Origin: Sphingomonas faeni
Lineage (GTDB): Bacteria; Pseudomonadota; Alphaproteobacteria; Sphingomonadales; Sphingomonadaceae
DNA length: 64,000 nucleotides
NCBI RefSeq assembly: GCF_024273235.1
Contig: NZ_JANBVH010000014.1
Location: 1-64,000 of the forward strand
Direction: 5' to 3'
Positions 36,178 to 45,656 of the stretch are shown here, one piece after another; the first letter of the stretch is position 1; each line of letters starts with the position of its first letter. The position numbers were made by a program, and so were the translations under genes. The notes beneath the pieces are model-generated. The model did not search any database, had not been told where the DNA came from, and was given only the letters and a program-made list of their open reading frames with translations.

Positions 36178-37485
36178 ATGTCCGACTTCTTCGCCGATAT
36201 CCCCCAGATCAAGTATGAGGGCCCCGACAGCACCAACGAGCTGGCGTACCGCTTCTACGACAAGGACAAGATGGTCCTCGGCAAGCGCATGGAGGATCAC
36301 CTCCGCTTCGCCGCATGCTTCTGGCACACCTTCTGCTGGCCCGGCTCCGACGTGTTCGGCGGCGGTACGTTCGACCGTCCGTGGCACCGTGGCGCCAACG
36401 ACAGCGCCGCCGCGGCGCACAAGCGCGAGGTGGCGTTCGACTTCTTCAAGAAGCTCGACGTGCCCTATTACTGCTTCCACGATGTCGACGTGATGGCGGA
36501 CGCGGCGAACATCACGGAGCATCGCAAGTTCTTCGCCGAAGCCGTCGACCATCTTGAACAGCTGCAAGCCGCATCGGGTCGCAAGCTGCTGTGGGGCACC
36601 GCCAACGCGTTCAGCCACCCGCGCTATGCCGCCGGCGCATCGACCAACCCCGATCCCGAAGTCTACGCCTTCGCTGCGATGCAGGTCCGCGATGCGCTCG
36701 AGGCGACGCATCGCCTCGGTGGCCAGAACTACGTGCTGTGGGGCGGTCGCGAGGGTTACGAGACTCTGCTGAACACCGACATGAAGCGCGAGCTGGACAA
36801 TTTCGGCCGCTTCCTGAGCCTGGTCGTCGAGCACAAGCACAAGATCGGCTTCACCGGCACGATCCTGATCGAGCCGAAGCCGTTCGAGCCGACCAAGCAC
36901 CAGTACGACTTCGACACCGCCACGGTGTATGGCTTCCTCAAGCGCTATGGCCTGGAGAACGAGGTCAAGGTCAACATCGAGGCGAACCACGCCACGCTCG
37001 CCAGCCATACCTTCGAGCACGAGATCGCGACGGCGGCTGCGCTGGGGATCTTCGGTTCGATCGACGCGAACCGCGGCGACCCGCAGAATGGCTGGGATAC
37101 CGACCAGTTCCCCAACTCGGTCGAGGAACTGACGCTCGCCAATCTCGAGATCATCCGCGCTGGCGGGTTCACGACCGGCGGCTTCAACTTCGACGCCAAG
37201 GTGCGGCGCCAGAGCGTGGATGCGGCCGACCTGTTCTACGGTCATGTCGGCGCGATCGACGTCGTCGCCAAGGGTCTGCTGAACGCGGCCAAGCTTATCG
37301 AGGACGGCAAGATCGATGCGATCAAGGCCAAGCGCTATGCCGGCTGGGACGGCGAGTTCGGCGGCGCAATCGGTGGGCTGGATCTTGCCGGCATCGCCGA
37401 CCTCGCGATCGAGCGTGGCATCGATCCGAAGCCGGTCTCGGGCCAGCAGGAGCGGATCGAGAATTTGATCAACCGCGTCCTTTAA
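36178..37485 (+). CDS. xylA: xylose isomerase
   Basis: This 435-residue enzyme interconverts D-xylose and D-xylulose with divalent metal. It is a class II xylose isomerase by length and sequence. Visible active-site blocks are CFHDVDV (catalytic His and Asp), [35 protein letters not shown] and [23 protein letters not shown] directly precedes ATG 36178; TAGGAAG before it is the ribosome binding site. It is the last gene of the xylose operon. With xylB it shows that the strain uses the isomerase route rather than the oxidative Weimberg route, at least here. Confidence 0.97.
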   Translation: MSDFFADIPQIKYEGPDSTNELAYRFYDKDKMVLGKRMEDHLRFAACFWHTFCWPGSDVFGGGTFDRPWHRGANDSAAAAHKREVAFDFFKKLDVPYYCFHDVDVMADAANITEHRKFFAEAVDHLEQLQAASGRKLLWGTANAFSHPRYAAGASTNPDPEVYAFAAMQVRDALEATHRLGGQNYVLWGGREGYETLLNTDMKRELDNFGRFLSLVVEHKHKIGFTGTILIEPKPFEPTKHQYDFDTATVYGFLKRYGLENEVKVNIEANHATLASHTFEHEIATAAALGIFGSIDANRGDPQNGWDTDQFPNSVEELTLANLEIIRAGGFTTGGFNFDAKVRRQSVDAADLFYGHVGAIDVVAKGLLNAAKLIEDGKIDAIKAKRYAGWDGEFGGAIGGLDLAGIADLAIERGIDPKPVSGQQERIENLINRVL

Positions 37486-37828
37486 GACGGAGGTACCGTG
37501 CCCATGGTTGCCACGCGTTTGCGGTGGCGATCATGGGTGGGTTCGAGGATAGGGCTGCGTCGATTAGTCGAGCCCTCAGTCCGGCCTTGTTCGCGATCAT
37601 ATCAATCGAACATGTTGGCCTTGTTTCCCCGCGAAGGCGGGGACCCAGACTGGGCTCCCGCCTTCGCGGGAGAACATAATAGTGTTCGCGACGGGTCGAA
37701 CAGCGCAACCATATTGGAGGCAGATACCCGGCATCTTGTTCTTGGGTCTGCTGTTCCGCGGAGCCAAAGCCTTTCGATTTTGCGGCACCGTAAATGTCGG
37801 AAAAACCCCGGGCATGACGGCACAGACC
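37486..37828. other. 343-base intergenic region after xylA
   Basis: No credible gene is seen. The region starts with a hairpin (37501-37537, CCCATGGTTGCCAC pairing with GTGGCGATCATGGG, two wobble pairs) that may end the xylose transcript, although no T-run follows. It then holds a large nested palindrome at 37624-37674, listed separately. The remaining bases show no operator or promoter that I can support. Confidence 0.6.
37624..37674. repeat. REP-like nested palindrome
   Basis: Two 25-base arms (37624-37648 and 37650-37674) are near complements, and each arm is itself a palindrome (CCCCGCGAAGGCGGGG and CTCCCGCCTTCGCGGGAG). The CCCGCGAAGGCGGG core is a very common intergenic repeat in alphaproteobacteria, above all sphingomonads. 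It lies between convergent xylA and the ClC gene. Confidence 0.85.
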
Positions 37829-39685
37829 TCACCGTTCGCCGAACAGTTCTCGCTGCGCCTTTTCCAGCTCCTCGGCGTAGCGACGCCGGACGAATGACTC
37901 GGACAGGATGCCGAGCACCGCGCGATCCTCGTCCAGCACGGCCAGTTCATCCGCACCCGACGCGTCGAAGCGGCGCATGACCTCGGCGATGTCCATCGTC
38001 GGGACGAGCGCCGCATCGATGTTGACCGCAAGCGGCCCGACCGGCGACTGCGGGTCGAGCCCCTCGGCATAAGCGGTCGGTGTCTGGACGATGCCGGCAT
38101 AGCGGTCGTCCTGATCGATCAGCACCGTCCGGCTGGTCGCGCCGAGCGGCACCCGGCGGCGAAACTCCGCGATCGTGATCGCCGCGGGCAAAGCCTTGGT
38201 CTCGCGGCGCATCATCCGTCCGGCAGTCAACGTCTTGACCCAGCCGACGTCGCGCGCGCTCTTGATCGTCTCGCCGCGAAGATGCAGCCGCCACGTCGAG
38301 AAGCTGTAGCCGAACGTCTCACGGACGATTGTCGACGACACCAGCGCCGCCGCGAGCACCGCACCGGTCAGTGCGAAATCCTGTGTCGCCTCCAGCACGA
38401 GCATCGCCATCGTCATCGGCCCGCCGACCACAGCGACCGCGAGCGCCGCCATCCCGACCAGCGCCGCGTTGCGCGGATCGACCAGGTCGTGGCCGGCGAT
38501 CGCGGCCAGGCTGCCGGCGAACAGGTGGCCGATCAGCGTGCCGAGGAAAAGCGACGCAAAGAACAATCCACCGCGAAAACCGAAGCCGAGCGAGACGATC
38601 GAGGCCGCGCATTTCGCAAGGAAGATCGTCGCGATGAACGCCAGCGGCGCGCCGACCGCGAGATCGGCATGGAGCGCACCGTGGCCGGCCGACAGAACCT
38701 GCGGCGAGAATAGCGCCACGGGGATCAGCAGCAGCCCGCCGATCGCCGGACGCGACCAGTCGGGCAGTCTGGCGCGACGCGTGGCGGTCTCGACCAGCGC
38801 CACCGCCCGCATCAGCGCGATGCCGATACCGGCACACAGCGCGCCGAGCGCAACATAGATCAGATAGTGATGCGTCTCGGTCGGCATCGTCGCGACCGAG
38901 TCGATGACATAGGGCTGGATCCCGAGCAGATGCGCGACCAGGGTTCCCGCCAGCGCCGCGGCGACGACCGGTGCAAGCGCGGTCGGCGTATAGGCGCAGA
39001 TGACGATCTCGAACGCATAGAAGGCACCGGCGAGCGGCGCGCCGAAGGCGGCTGCGATCGCCGCCCCCGTCCCGGCGCCGACCAGGTTACGCAGGTCGCT
39101 GCGGCGCAGGTTGAAGACGCGGCCGGCGACCGAACCGATCGCACCGCCAAGCTGCGCATAGGCCGCTTCAAGCCCGACCGACGCGCCGAAGCCGTTGGAC
39201 AGCATCGTCTGCCCCGAGATCACCAGGCTGTCGGGCACCGACATGCGGCCACCGTGCAGCGCGTTCGCCTCGACCGCGTCGACCATTCGACGCTTGCGCG
39301 CGCGGGTCGACCAGGAGAACGCGGCGAGCACGAGGCCACCGATCGGCAGGACGATCAGCGTGGCGAGTGGCAGTGCGGGCAGCGCACTGAGCCGGCTGGC
39401 CGACGACAGGCCGAACAGATCATGCTGCAACGTCCGCGCGATCGCGCCTTGCAGCACGCTGAGCAGGCCTGCCCCTGCCCCGACCAGCGTCGCCAGCACG
39501 ATGAACGCAGCCTCGCTCGCGCGAACGCGGCGGCGGATCGCTTTGAGAAGGACGACAGCGTGCAGGTTCGGGCGCCTAGTGAGAAGTTCGAACCCCGCGT
39601 CTAGCCCGCGACGGGACGGTTGGAACAGGGTTTTCGCTGCCGTCCGGATGCAGGCTGCTCCACGCCGGGTGTTCGACGGCGGCAA
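37829..39685 (-). CDS. ClC-family chloride channel/transporter with CBS domains
   Basis: This 618-residue membrane protein belongs to the ClC family, with about ten hydrophobic helices (residues 55-450) and a C-terminal cytoplasmic part (about 480-610) that looks like a CBS pair (LIDQDDRYAGIV, DELAVLDEDRAVLGIL). The helix that carries the gating glutamate, GREGP in ClC-ec1, reads GLEAA here within FGASVGLEAAYAQLGG, so the Glu is kept but its neighbours differ. The third anion-site motif reads GFRGGLFFAS. It may exchange chloride or another anion for protons. It is convergent with xylA and unrelated in function; the RsgA gene lies 66 bases upstream in the same direction. Confidence 0.88.
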   Translation of the reverse strand: MPPSNTRRGAACIRTAAKTLFQPSRRGLDAGFELLTRRPNLHAVVLLKAIRRRVRASEAAFIVLATLVGAGAGLLSVLQGAIARTLQHDLFGLSSASRLSALPALPLATLIVLPIGGLVLAAFSWSTRARKRRMVDAVEANALHGGRMSVPDSLVISGQTMLSNGFGASVGLEAAYAQLGGAIGSVAGRVFNLRRSDLRNLVGAGTGAAIAAAFGAPLAGAFYAFEIVICAYTPTALAPVVAAALAGTLVAHLLGIQPYVIDSVATMPTETHHYLIYVALGALCAGIGIALMRAVALVETATRRARLPDWSRPAIGGLLLIPVALFSPQVLSAGHGALHADLAVGAPLAFIATIFLAKCAASIVSLGFGFRGGLFFASLFLGTLIGHLFAGSLAAIAGHDLVDPRNAALVGMAALAVAVVGGPMTMAMLVLEATQDFALTGAVLAAALVSSTIVRETFGYSFSTWRLHLRGETIKSARDVGWVKTLTAGRMMRRETKALPAAITIAEFRRRVPLGATSRTVLIDQDDRYAGIVQTPTAYAEGLDPQSPVGPLAVNIDAALVPTMDIAEVMRRFDASGADELAVLDEDRAVLGILSESFVRRRYAEELEKAQRELFGER

Positions 39686-39751
39686 GCGACCGGTATCGCC
39701 TTGGCCACGCGGATCGGGTGATGTTTGCAGCAGGGAGCTTGGGGCGGAACG

Positions 39752-40783
39752 CTATCTCGACCGTCGCTTTGCCAGGCGGGTGGCGTTGGCCCCCTCCTCG
39801 GCAGCGAGCTTGCGCCAGCGATCGAACCGGGTCGCCGTCAACGCGCCAGTCTCGATCGCCGCGCGGACCGCGCAGCCGGGCTCGACGCCGTGCGAGCAAT
39901 CCGAGAACCGGCAATCCTGCGCGGCCAGCGCGAAGTCGTCGAAGACCTCGGCGATGCCCGTGGCTGCTTCCGACAGTTGCAACTCGCGCATGCCCGGCAG
40001 ATCGAGCAGCCACCCGCCCTGATCCAGCCGGTGCATCTCGCGGACCGTGGTCGTGTGGCGGCCGGTATCGTCGTTCGCGCGGATCGCTTGGGTCGCAATA
40101 CTGTCGGAGCCACGCAACGTGTTGACGAGCGTCGACTTGCCGACGCCGGACGAGCCGAGGAACGCGACGGTCTTGCCCGGCCCGCACCATGTCGCGAGAC
40201 GCGCGACGCTGGCCGGGTCGCGGCCGTTGACCATCTCCACCAGCAATCCCGGTTCGATCGCGCGCGCTGCGGCGGCGAACGTCTCCGGGGTATCGGTGAG
40301 GTCGATCTTGGTGAGCACCACGACCGGCGTCACCCCTACCTCGCGGGCGAGCACGAGATACCGCTCCAGCCGCGCAACGCTGAAATCCTGGTTGCACGAG
40401 GCGACGATGAAGACCGTATCGACATTGGCGGCGATCATCTGCTCCTTGCGAGGATCGGCGGGCGATTGCCGCTTGAACAGGTTCAGTCGGTGCAGCACGC
40501 GGCGCGGCAGTTGCGTGGTGACGTCGAACAGCAGCCAGTCGCCCACCGTCGGGTGATCGTCGGTCGGCTGCGCGCCGGGAATATACGGCGTGATGAAACG
40601 CTGCGATCCCGCGCCCGAAACCGCGATCTTCCCCCGGTGTACGGCCATGACCCGGACAGGCTCGCAATACAGCGCCTCGTCGTCCGAAACCTGCTCGCTG
40701 AAATGCGCATTCCAGCCCAGGTCTTCCAAAGTTTCGTCGGTGGATGTCATCGCGGTGCCGGAGCGTCCTTCTGGGTTCTGCAT
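39752..40783 (-). CDS. rsgA: small ribosomal subunit biogenesis GTPase RsgA
   Basis: This 343-residue cytoplasmic GTPase checks late maturation of the 30S ribosomal subunit. It has an N-terminal OB-fold, then a circularly permuted GTPase domain in which the G4 motif VLTKIDL precedes G1 GSSGVGKSTL and G3 DLPGM. The C-terminal zinc site is visible as CRFSDCSHGVEPGC. The first ATG at 40783 or the one at 40750 (MTSTDETL) may be used. It is a housekeeping gene with no link to the neighbouring sugar loci. Confidence 0.95.
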   Translation of the reverse strand: MQNPEGRSGTAMTSTDETLEDLGWNAHFSEQVSDDEALYCEPVRVMAVHRGKIAVSGAGSQRFITPYIPGAQPTDDHPTVGDWLLFDVTTQLPRRVLHRLNLFKRQSPADPRKEQMIAANVDTVFIVASCNQDFSVARLERYLVLAREVGVTPVVVLTKIDLTDTPETFAAAARAIEPGLLVEMVNGRDPASVARLATWCGPGKTVAFLGSSGVGKSTLVNTLRGSDSIATQAIRANDDTGRHTTTVREMHRLDQGGWLLDLPGMRELQLSEAATGIAEVFDDFALAAQDCRFSDCSHGVEPGCAVRAAIETGALTATRFDRWRKLAAEEGANATRLAKRRSR

Positions 40784-40807
40784 TGAGCGTCGATCGTCGA
40801 GGTCAGG

Positions 40808-41229
40808 CTATTGGTAGTGCGTGATCGTCTCGAACCCGGCGTTCGTCTTGGTCATCTTGAGCAGCCTCCTGATATAGGAGCGGACGTGCCTGTCGAAACG
40901 GGTGTCGTCGTAGATTCCGCGCCAGAGATACTCGTCACGGTCCTGGAGGGCCCGGAGCTGCTCGGTCACGCCGAGCTGCGAGCGGTCGAGCCCTTGCCCT
41001 TCAGCAACAGCGAGCAGACCATTTCCTCCGCCGTCGCCTTGTCGCAATCGTCCTGCCGGTCACGTCCGCCGCGCTCCGCCACGACCTGATCGGCGCGCGC
41101 AGCGATGACGCGGCTCTCCAGCCATTTGCAGACCACCGCGCCATCCCATTCCTTCGCCATCACACCTGCCACGCTCAACTCCGCTTCGGCCGCGGTCGGC
41201 AAAAACCCGCCGCGATATCCATTCGGCAT
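40808..41229 (-). pseudogene. conserved-looking hypothetical gene split by a frameshift
   Basis: Two minus-strand frames together read as one protein of about 140 residues. The first part starts MPNGYRGGFLPTAAEAELS and reaches EEMVCSLLLKGKG; the second continues GLDRSQLGVTEQLRALQDRD to NAGFETITHYQ. The join falls in the AAGGGCAAGGGC run near 40988-41001, where adding one G would restore a single frame (KGKGLDRSQLG). Both halves have a normal, acidic-basic balanced composition unlike shadow frames. I do not recognise the family. A real mutation, a sequencing error or a programmed shift are all possible. Confidence 0.55.
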
Positions 41230-41366
41230 CGTCTGCAACGCATGCCCCCGCCGCTCAAGCGATAACCCGGTGAGCGTAAGACGTTTCCGTCCGCGAACGA
41301 GGGCGAACGCATTGCTTTCACGCGCGGCATGACCACCTACGACCGGTCATCAGCAGGAGACGATTC

Positions 41367-42134
41367 ATGACACCCACCGGCAACACCATCCTGATCACCG
41401 GCGGCGGATCGGGGATCGGTGCCGCGCTCGCCCAGCGGTTGCACGATGCCGGCAACACAGTGATCGTCTCGGGCCGACGCCAGGACGCGCTCGACGAGAC
41501 GATCGCCGGTCGCGAGCGGATGAGCGCGATCACGCTGGACATCGACGACCCCGCGGCGATCGAGGACTTCGCCCGCCGCATCGTCGCGGAGCACCCCGCG
41601 CTGAACGTGCTGGTCAACAACGCCGGAATCATGAAGCTGGAAGACGCCTCGACGCGGCGTGATCTTGCCGATGCGGAGGCGACGATCGTCACCAACCTGC
41701 TCGGACCGATCCGGCTGACGAACGCGCTGGTCGATCATCTGGCGACCCGCCCCGGCGCCGCGATCGTCAACCTGACGTCGGGCCTGGCGTTCGTCCCGCT
41801 GGTGGCGGCGCCGACCTATTCTGCGACGAAGGCCGCGATCCATTCCTACACCGTGAGCTTGCGCCGATTGCTGAAAGGCAAGGTCGACGTGATCGAGATC
41901 GCACCACCAGGCGTCCAGACCACGCTGACCCCGGGTCAGGAGAACCGGCCGGGCTACATGCCGCTGGAGGCGTTCGCGGACGAGGTCATGACGCTTTGGG
42001 CACAGCAGCCAGTACCGGACGAAATCCTGGTCGAGCGCGTGCGACCGCTGCGCAATGCCGAGGCGGACCATCGCTTTCCGGAAACCCTGGTCCAGCTCAA
42101 CGAGATGGCCGAGCGCGCGCGCAACGGCGGGTGA
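41367..42134 (+). CDS. short-chain dehydrogenase/reductase (DltE-like)
   Basis: This 255-residue cytoplasmic oxidoreductase belongs to the classical SDR family. The NAD(P)-binding TGGGSGIG is at residues 11-18, followed by SGRR (an Arg pair favouring NADPH), NNAGIM, the catalytic Ser in NLTSGLAF and YSATK with the Tyr/Lys pair. The downstream APPGVQTTLTPGQ and a C-terminal EADHRFPE resemble the DltE-like branch whose substrate is unknown. CAGGAGA precedes the ATG. No neighbour indicates a pathway. Confidence 0.9.
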   Translation: MTPTGNTILITGGGSGIGAALAQRLHDAGNTVIVSGRRQDALDETIAGRERMSAITLDIDDPAAIEDFARRIVAEHPALNVLVNNAGIMKLEDASTRRDLADAEATIVTNLLGPIRLTNALVDHLATRPGAAIVNLTSGLAFVPLVAAPTYSATKAAIHSYTVSLRRLLKGKVDVIEIAPPGVQTTLTPGQENRPGYMPLEAFADEVMTLWAQQPVPDEILVERVRPLRNAEADHRFPETLVQLNEMAERARNGG

Positions 42135-42895
42135 ACTTGCGGGCGGCGCGACGCAGACGCCGCCCTAACCCGACCTCTGGATGGGCCGGTCGTGCTGATC
42201 CCGATCGACAAGCGCCCCTCCGCGAGTCTCGACGTGCACCTTGGCGCGCACCTTGGCGCGCACCTTGGCGCGCACCTTGGCGCGAACGGTGAGGCTGCCG
42301 CCACTCGCTGCCAAGCGGATGCAGCCGAGGTGGTCGGAACATTACGAATATGTTGCGACATAACTGCAACATTATGTCGTAATCGTACGGATCGGACCTA
42401 TTCGCGATTGTCAGAGCACCCGCGATATGGCGAATTGTACAAATGCCGGTCTGGCCGTGACGCTGCAAAGGCGTCGGGTCCGCCCAAGCTGTCGGTCATT
42501 CGTAAAGGGGGTTCCGTGCCGCAAGCTGCCATCGTCGACACCCTCCTCACATACCGTGCGTCGCCGATCGGGCCCGACGCCCGATGATCGCGACCCCGCG
42601 TACTGACGATCCTATTGGGTTCGCAGGACGCCGGGTCTGCTCCGATATCCATTTTCGAGGTCTCGTCGCGGGTGAGTTCGCTCGCCCCGACCGCAACCGC
42701 TCCGCGCCGGTCGTTGAACGCCGCGCGGAATGGACGACCTCGCCACCGCAATTCGTACCGAGCGGACGACGACGTCGTTCCGCGCGGGTCGATGATCACG
42801 ACACTCGCAACCATGCCGAACGCAATCGGCGGTCCCAAGCGAGGATGATTTAGGGGAAGGATCCTGAGAGCCGCTGTTTTCCAAGGGGGCTTAGG
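42135..42895. other. 761-base intergenic region upstream of a TonB receptor
   Basis: I see no convincing gene here. The best open frame is 42814-42398 on the minus strand (138 codons from ATG), which lacks a ribosome binding site and resembles nothing I know. The region holds a four-copy 12-bp tandem repeat (42237-42284) and an AT-rich block at 42338-42386 with nested repeats: AACAT/ATGTT around TACGAAT, CGACATAA/TTATGTCG spaced by eight bases, and TGCGACATAAC followed directly by TGCAACATTAT. The AT-rich block stands out from the surrounding GC-rich sequence and may be a distal regulatory site for the receptor. Confidence 0.5.
42237..42284. repeat. 12-bp tandem repeat, four perfect copies
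   Basis: The unit CACCTTGGCGCG occurs four times without a mismatch. The unit is a multiple of three and would read His-Leu-Gly-Ala in one plus frame, but no credible gene contains it. It lies just after the dehydrogenase gene. Copy number could vary between strains. Confidence 0.9.
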
Positions 42896-45571
42896 ATGAT
42901 CAAGTACACGACCTCTACCGTCGCACTGGCGGTTGCACTCCTGTCGGGGTCCGCTGCCTTTGCGGCCACGCCGGACACGGTTGCCGATGCCGCGGCGACC
43001 GCCACCCAGGACCCGTCGCCACAGGCGGCGGCGCCTGCGGTCGACGAACCGCCCAGCGATATTCTCGTATTGGGCACGCGGCGTACCGATCGTACGCTCG
43101 CCAATTCCCCGTCGCCAGTCGATATCATCAGTGCCGCGGACCTGACGACGCAGCCTGCAGCGAACATGATCGACGCGCTGAAGAATATCGTTCCGTCCTT
43201 CTATGCCGGGCAGAACTCGATCTCGGACGCATCGACCTTCGTTCGCTCGCCCTCGTTGCGCGGGCTTTCGGGCGATCAGGTCCTCGTGATGCTGAACGGC
43301 AAGCGCTATAACAGATCGGCGCTGGTCCAGGTATATGGCGGCAGCGACACCGGACTTGGCCGCGGTGCGCAGGGACCGGACATCTCGGCGATCCCGTCGC
43401 TCGCGATCGGCAACCTCCAGGTGCTGCGCGAAGGCGCCACTGCGCAATATGGCTCCGATGCGATCGCCGGCGTGCTCAACTACGGCCTGCGCGAGGATCA
43501 GGGGATCGAACTGGTCGGACGCGCCGGGCAATATTATGCGGGCGACGGCGAAAGCTATCAGATCGCCGGCAATGTCGGTCTCAAGGGCGATTGGGGCTTC
43601 ATCAACGCGACCGGCGAATATGTCGACGAGGGCCAGACCAGCCGCGGCCGGACACGACCGTCGGCGGCGAACTTCGCGCAGAATTTCCCGGCGCTGGCAT
43701 CGCAGCTTCCCAACTACCCCCTGCCCGTGCAGATCTGGGGCAATTCGCCGTCGCATGGTTTCAAGTCGGTCGTGAACGCGGCGATCAACGTCACCGCCGA
43801 CAGCAAACTTTATGCGTTTGGCAATTATGCCGAGAGCAAGGGCAATCAGAGCTTCAACTACCGTCCGTCCGTCAGCAGCACCGCGGTCGATTCCAATGGG
43901 GTCGTGCGGAATCAGGGGGCGAACGGCGCGTTCAACAATACGTTCTTCCTGACGCCGTGCCCGACCGGCAACGCGACCTGCCCCGCCGGCGGGTTCGTGC
44001 GGGATGGCAACACCTTCAAGTTCGCGCAGCTTTATCCGGCCGGCTTCACCCCGCGCTTCGTCGGCGAGACGCAGCAGATCTACGGCGTAGTCGGCTACAA
44101 GGGCACGACCGGCGCCTTCAGCTATGATCTGTCCGGCACGATGGCGCGCAACAAGCTGTCGCTGTCGATGTATAATTCGGCGAACTTTTCCTACGGCCCC
44201 GCCACGCAGACCAGCTTCGATTTCGGCGACCTGATCCAGAAGGAAACCAATTTCAACGCCGACTTCACCTATGCGGCCGATCTGGGGCTTGCCGCCCCGC
44301 TGACGATCTCGGCCGGTGGCGAATTCCGCAAGGAGACCTACGAACAGACTGCGGGCGACCTGCAATCCTACGCCGCGGGGCCCTATGCGGTCGCGCAGCA
44401 GCTCTACACCCAGACCGCGCCCGGCGTGTACGTCGCCTCGGGCTCGACCGCGGCGCAGGGCGTCGGCGCGAGCGGGTATGCCGGCACAAGTCCGGCGACC
44501 GCGGGCAAGTTCAGCCAGAAGGCCTATGCCGCCTATGTCGGCCTCGAAACCGATCTGACCGACGCGCTGACGGTTGGCGCGGCCGGTCGCTACGAACATT
44601 ACAACACGTTCGGCGATGCGTGGGTCGGCAAGGTGAACGCGCTGTACAAGTTCGTCGAGGGGTTCTCGATCCGCGGCAGCTTCGGCACCGGCTTCCACGC
44701 GCCATCGCCCGGCCAATCGAACGTCTCGATCGTGACCACGTCGTTCAACAACGGCGTCGCCTTCCAGAGCGGGACCTACCCGACCAACACCGCGGTCGCG
44801 CAATATTACGGGGCGAGCAACCTGACGCCGGAGAAATCGACCAATTATGGCGCCGGCGTCATTCTCGAACCGGTCCGCGGCCTGACCGTCACCGTCGACG
44901 GATACCAGATCGACCTGCGCAACCGGATCGGCCTGACCTCGCCCTTCATCGTCACGGCCGCGGATTTGGCGGCGCAACCTGCGTTGCTCCCCGTTGGGGT
45001 CGGTGGACAGGTGCAGTATTTCACCAACGGCTTCAAGACGCGGACCCGGGGCGTCGACGTGGTCGGTACGTACCGCACCAAGCTGAGCGAGGCACTGCTC
45101 AACTTCTCGCTGGCGTACAACTACAACGATACCAAGGTCACCGACTATGACGCGCGGGTGGTCAGCATGGCGCAGCTGATCGACGCGGAGAACCTCGCAC
45201 CGAAGCACCGTGTCGTCTTCAACGCCAACTGGTCGCTCGATAATCTGAGCTTCAATGTGCGCGAGAACTACTACAGTTCGTTCACCAGCGCACAGGATTA
45301 CGGCCAGACCAACGGCGTGCCAAACCAGCGGTTCGGGGGCAAGTTCGTGACCGATCTGGAACTCAGCTACACCTTCGCCGAGCATTTCACGATCGCGGTC
45401 GGCGCGCAAAACTTCACCGACGAGCGACCCGATCGACTGGCGGCGACGAGCACGGTGCAGATCTATCCGCTCACCGGCGGTACGGCAGACGGCCAGGTCT
45501 ATCCTCGGAGTGGCGGTCCGTTCGGCTTCAACGGCGGCTTCTACTATACCCGCCTGCGGGTGAAATACTGA
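42896..45571 (+). CDS. TonB-dependent outer membrane receptor
   Basis: This 891-residue receptor has a signal peptide ending in AAFAATP and the TonB-box-like SDILVLGTRR near residue 55. The plug shows PVDIISAADL, LKNIVPSF, VRSPSLRGLSGDQVLVMLNGKRYN and GSDAIAGVLNY. The barrel ends in YYTRLRVKY. It is a different type from the TIGR01782-like receptors in the window, closer to the general iron-complex/sugar group. AAGGGGGCTTAGG precedes the ATG. It stands alone, convergent with the GMC operon, so its ligand could be linked to that pathway or unrelated. A long upstream region with repeats suggests regulated expression. Confidence 0.92.
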   Translation: MIKYTTSTVALAVALLSGSAAFAATPDTVADAAATATQDPSPQAAAPAVDEPPSDILVLGTRRTDRTLANSPSPVDIISAADLTTQPAANMIDALKNIVPSFYAGQNSISDASTFVRSPSLRGLSGDQVLVMLNGKRYNRSALVQVYGGSDTGLGRGAQGPDISAIPSLAIGNLQVLREGATAQYGSDAIAGVLNYGLREDQGIELVGRAGQYYAGDGESYQIAGNVGLKGDWGFINATGEYVDEGQTSRGRTRPSAANFAQNFPALASQLPNYPLPVQIWGNSPSHGFKSVVNAAINVTADSKLYAFGNYAESKGNQSFNYRPSVSSTAVDSNGVVRNQGANGAFNNTFFLTPCPTGNATCPAGGFVRDGNTFKFAQLYPAGFTPRFVGETQQIYGVVGYKGTTGAFSYDLSGTMARNKLSLSMYNSANFSYGPATQTSFDFGDLIQKETNFNADFTYAADLGLAAPLTISAGGEFRKETYEQTAGDLQSYAAGPYAVAQQLYTQTAPGVYVASGSTAAQGVGASGYAGTSPATAGKFSQKAYAAYVGLETDLTDALTVGAAGRYEHYNTFGDAWVGKVNALYKFVEGFSIRGSFGTGFHAPSPGQSNVSIVTTSFNNGVAFQSGTYPTNTAVAQYYGASNLTPEKSTNYGAGVILEPVRGLTVTVDGYQIDLRNRIGLTSPFIVTAADLAAQPALLPVGVGGQVQYFTNGFKTRTRGVDVVGTYRTKLSEALLNFSLAYNYNDTKVTDYDARVVSMAQLIDAENLAPKHRVVFNANWSLDNLSFNVRENYYSSFTSAQDYGQTNGVPNQRFGGKFVTDLELSYTFAEHFTIAVGAQNFTDERPDRLAATSTVQIYPLTGGTADGQVYPRSGGPFGFNGGFYYTRLRVKY

Positions 45572-45577
45572 TCGGGC

Positions 45578-45610
45578 GCGGGGGCGCTACAGGCGTCCCC
45601 GCCGTCCTTT
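45578..45610 (+). terminator. probable terminator of the TonB receptor gene
   Basis: GCGGGGGCGC and GCGTCCCCGC form a ten-base stem with one mismatch around a five-base loop, seven bases after the stop codon, followed by CGTCCTTT. The T-run is short, so efficiency is uncertain. Confidence 0.55.
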
Positions 45611-45618
45611 CATAGTCC

Positions 45619-45652
45619 CTCGGAGACGGCGCCGCTCGTCGCCGTCTCCGAG
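45619..45652. terminator. perfect hairpin between convergent genes
   Basis: CTCGGAGACGGCG pairs perfectly over 13 bases with CGCCGTCTCCGAG across an eight-base loop. It lies between the convergent TonB receptor and the last gene of the GMC operon. It lacks a T-run on either strand but is likely a bidirectional transcript end or mRNA-stabilising hairpin. Confidence 0.6.
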
Positions 45653-45656
45653 ATCG

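Noticed and set aside
42237..42284. Possible CRISPR-like array
   Set aside because: The repeats are contiguous 12-mers without spacers and no cas gene is present.
42354..42375. PhoB box
   Set aside because: The 11-base period fits but the bases match the known consensus poorly and the distance to the receptor is large, so I list it only as a repeat block.
42398..42814. 138-codon minus-strand frame, part of a 1003-codon open frame antisense to the third receptor
   Set aside because: The stretch before the receptor has a plausible start at 42814, but it lacks a ribosome binding site and any recognisable domain; the rest is shadow sequence.
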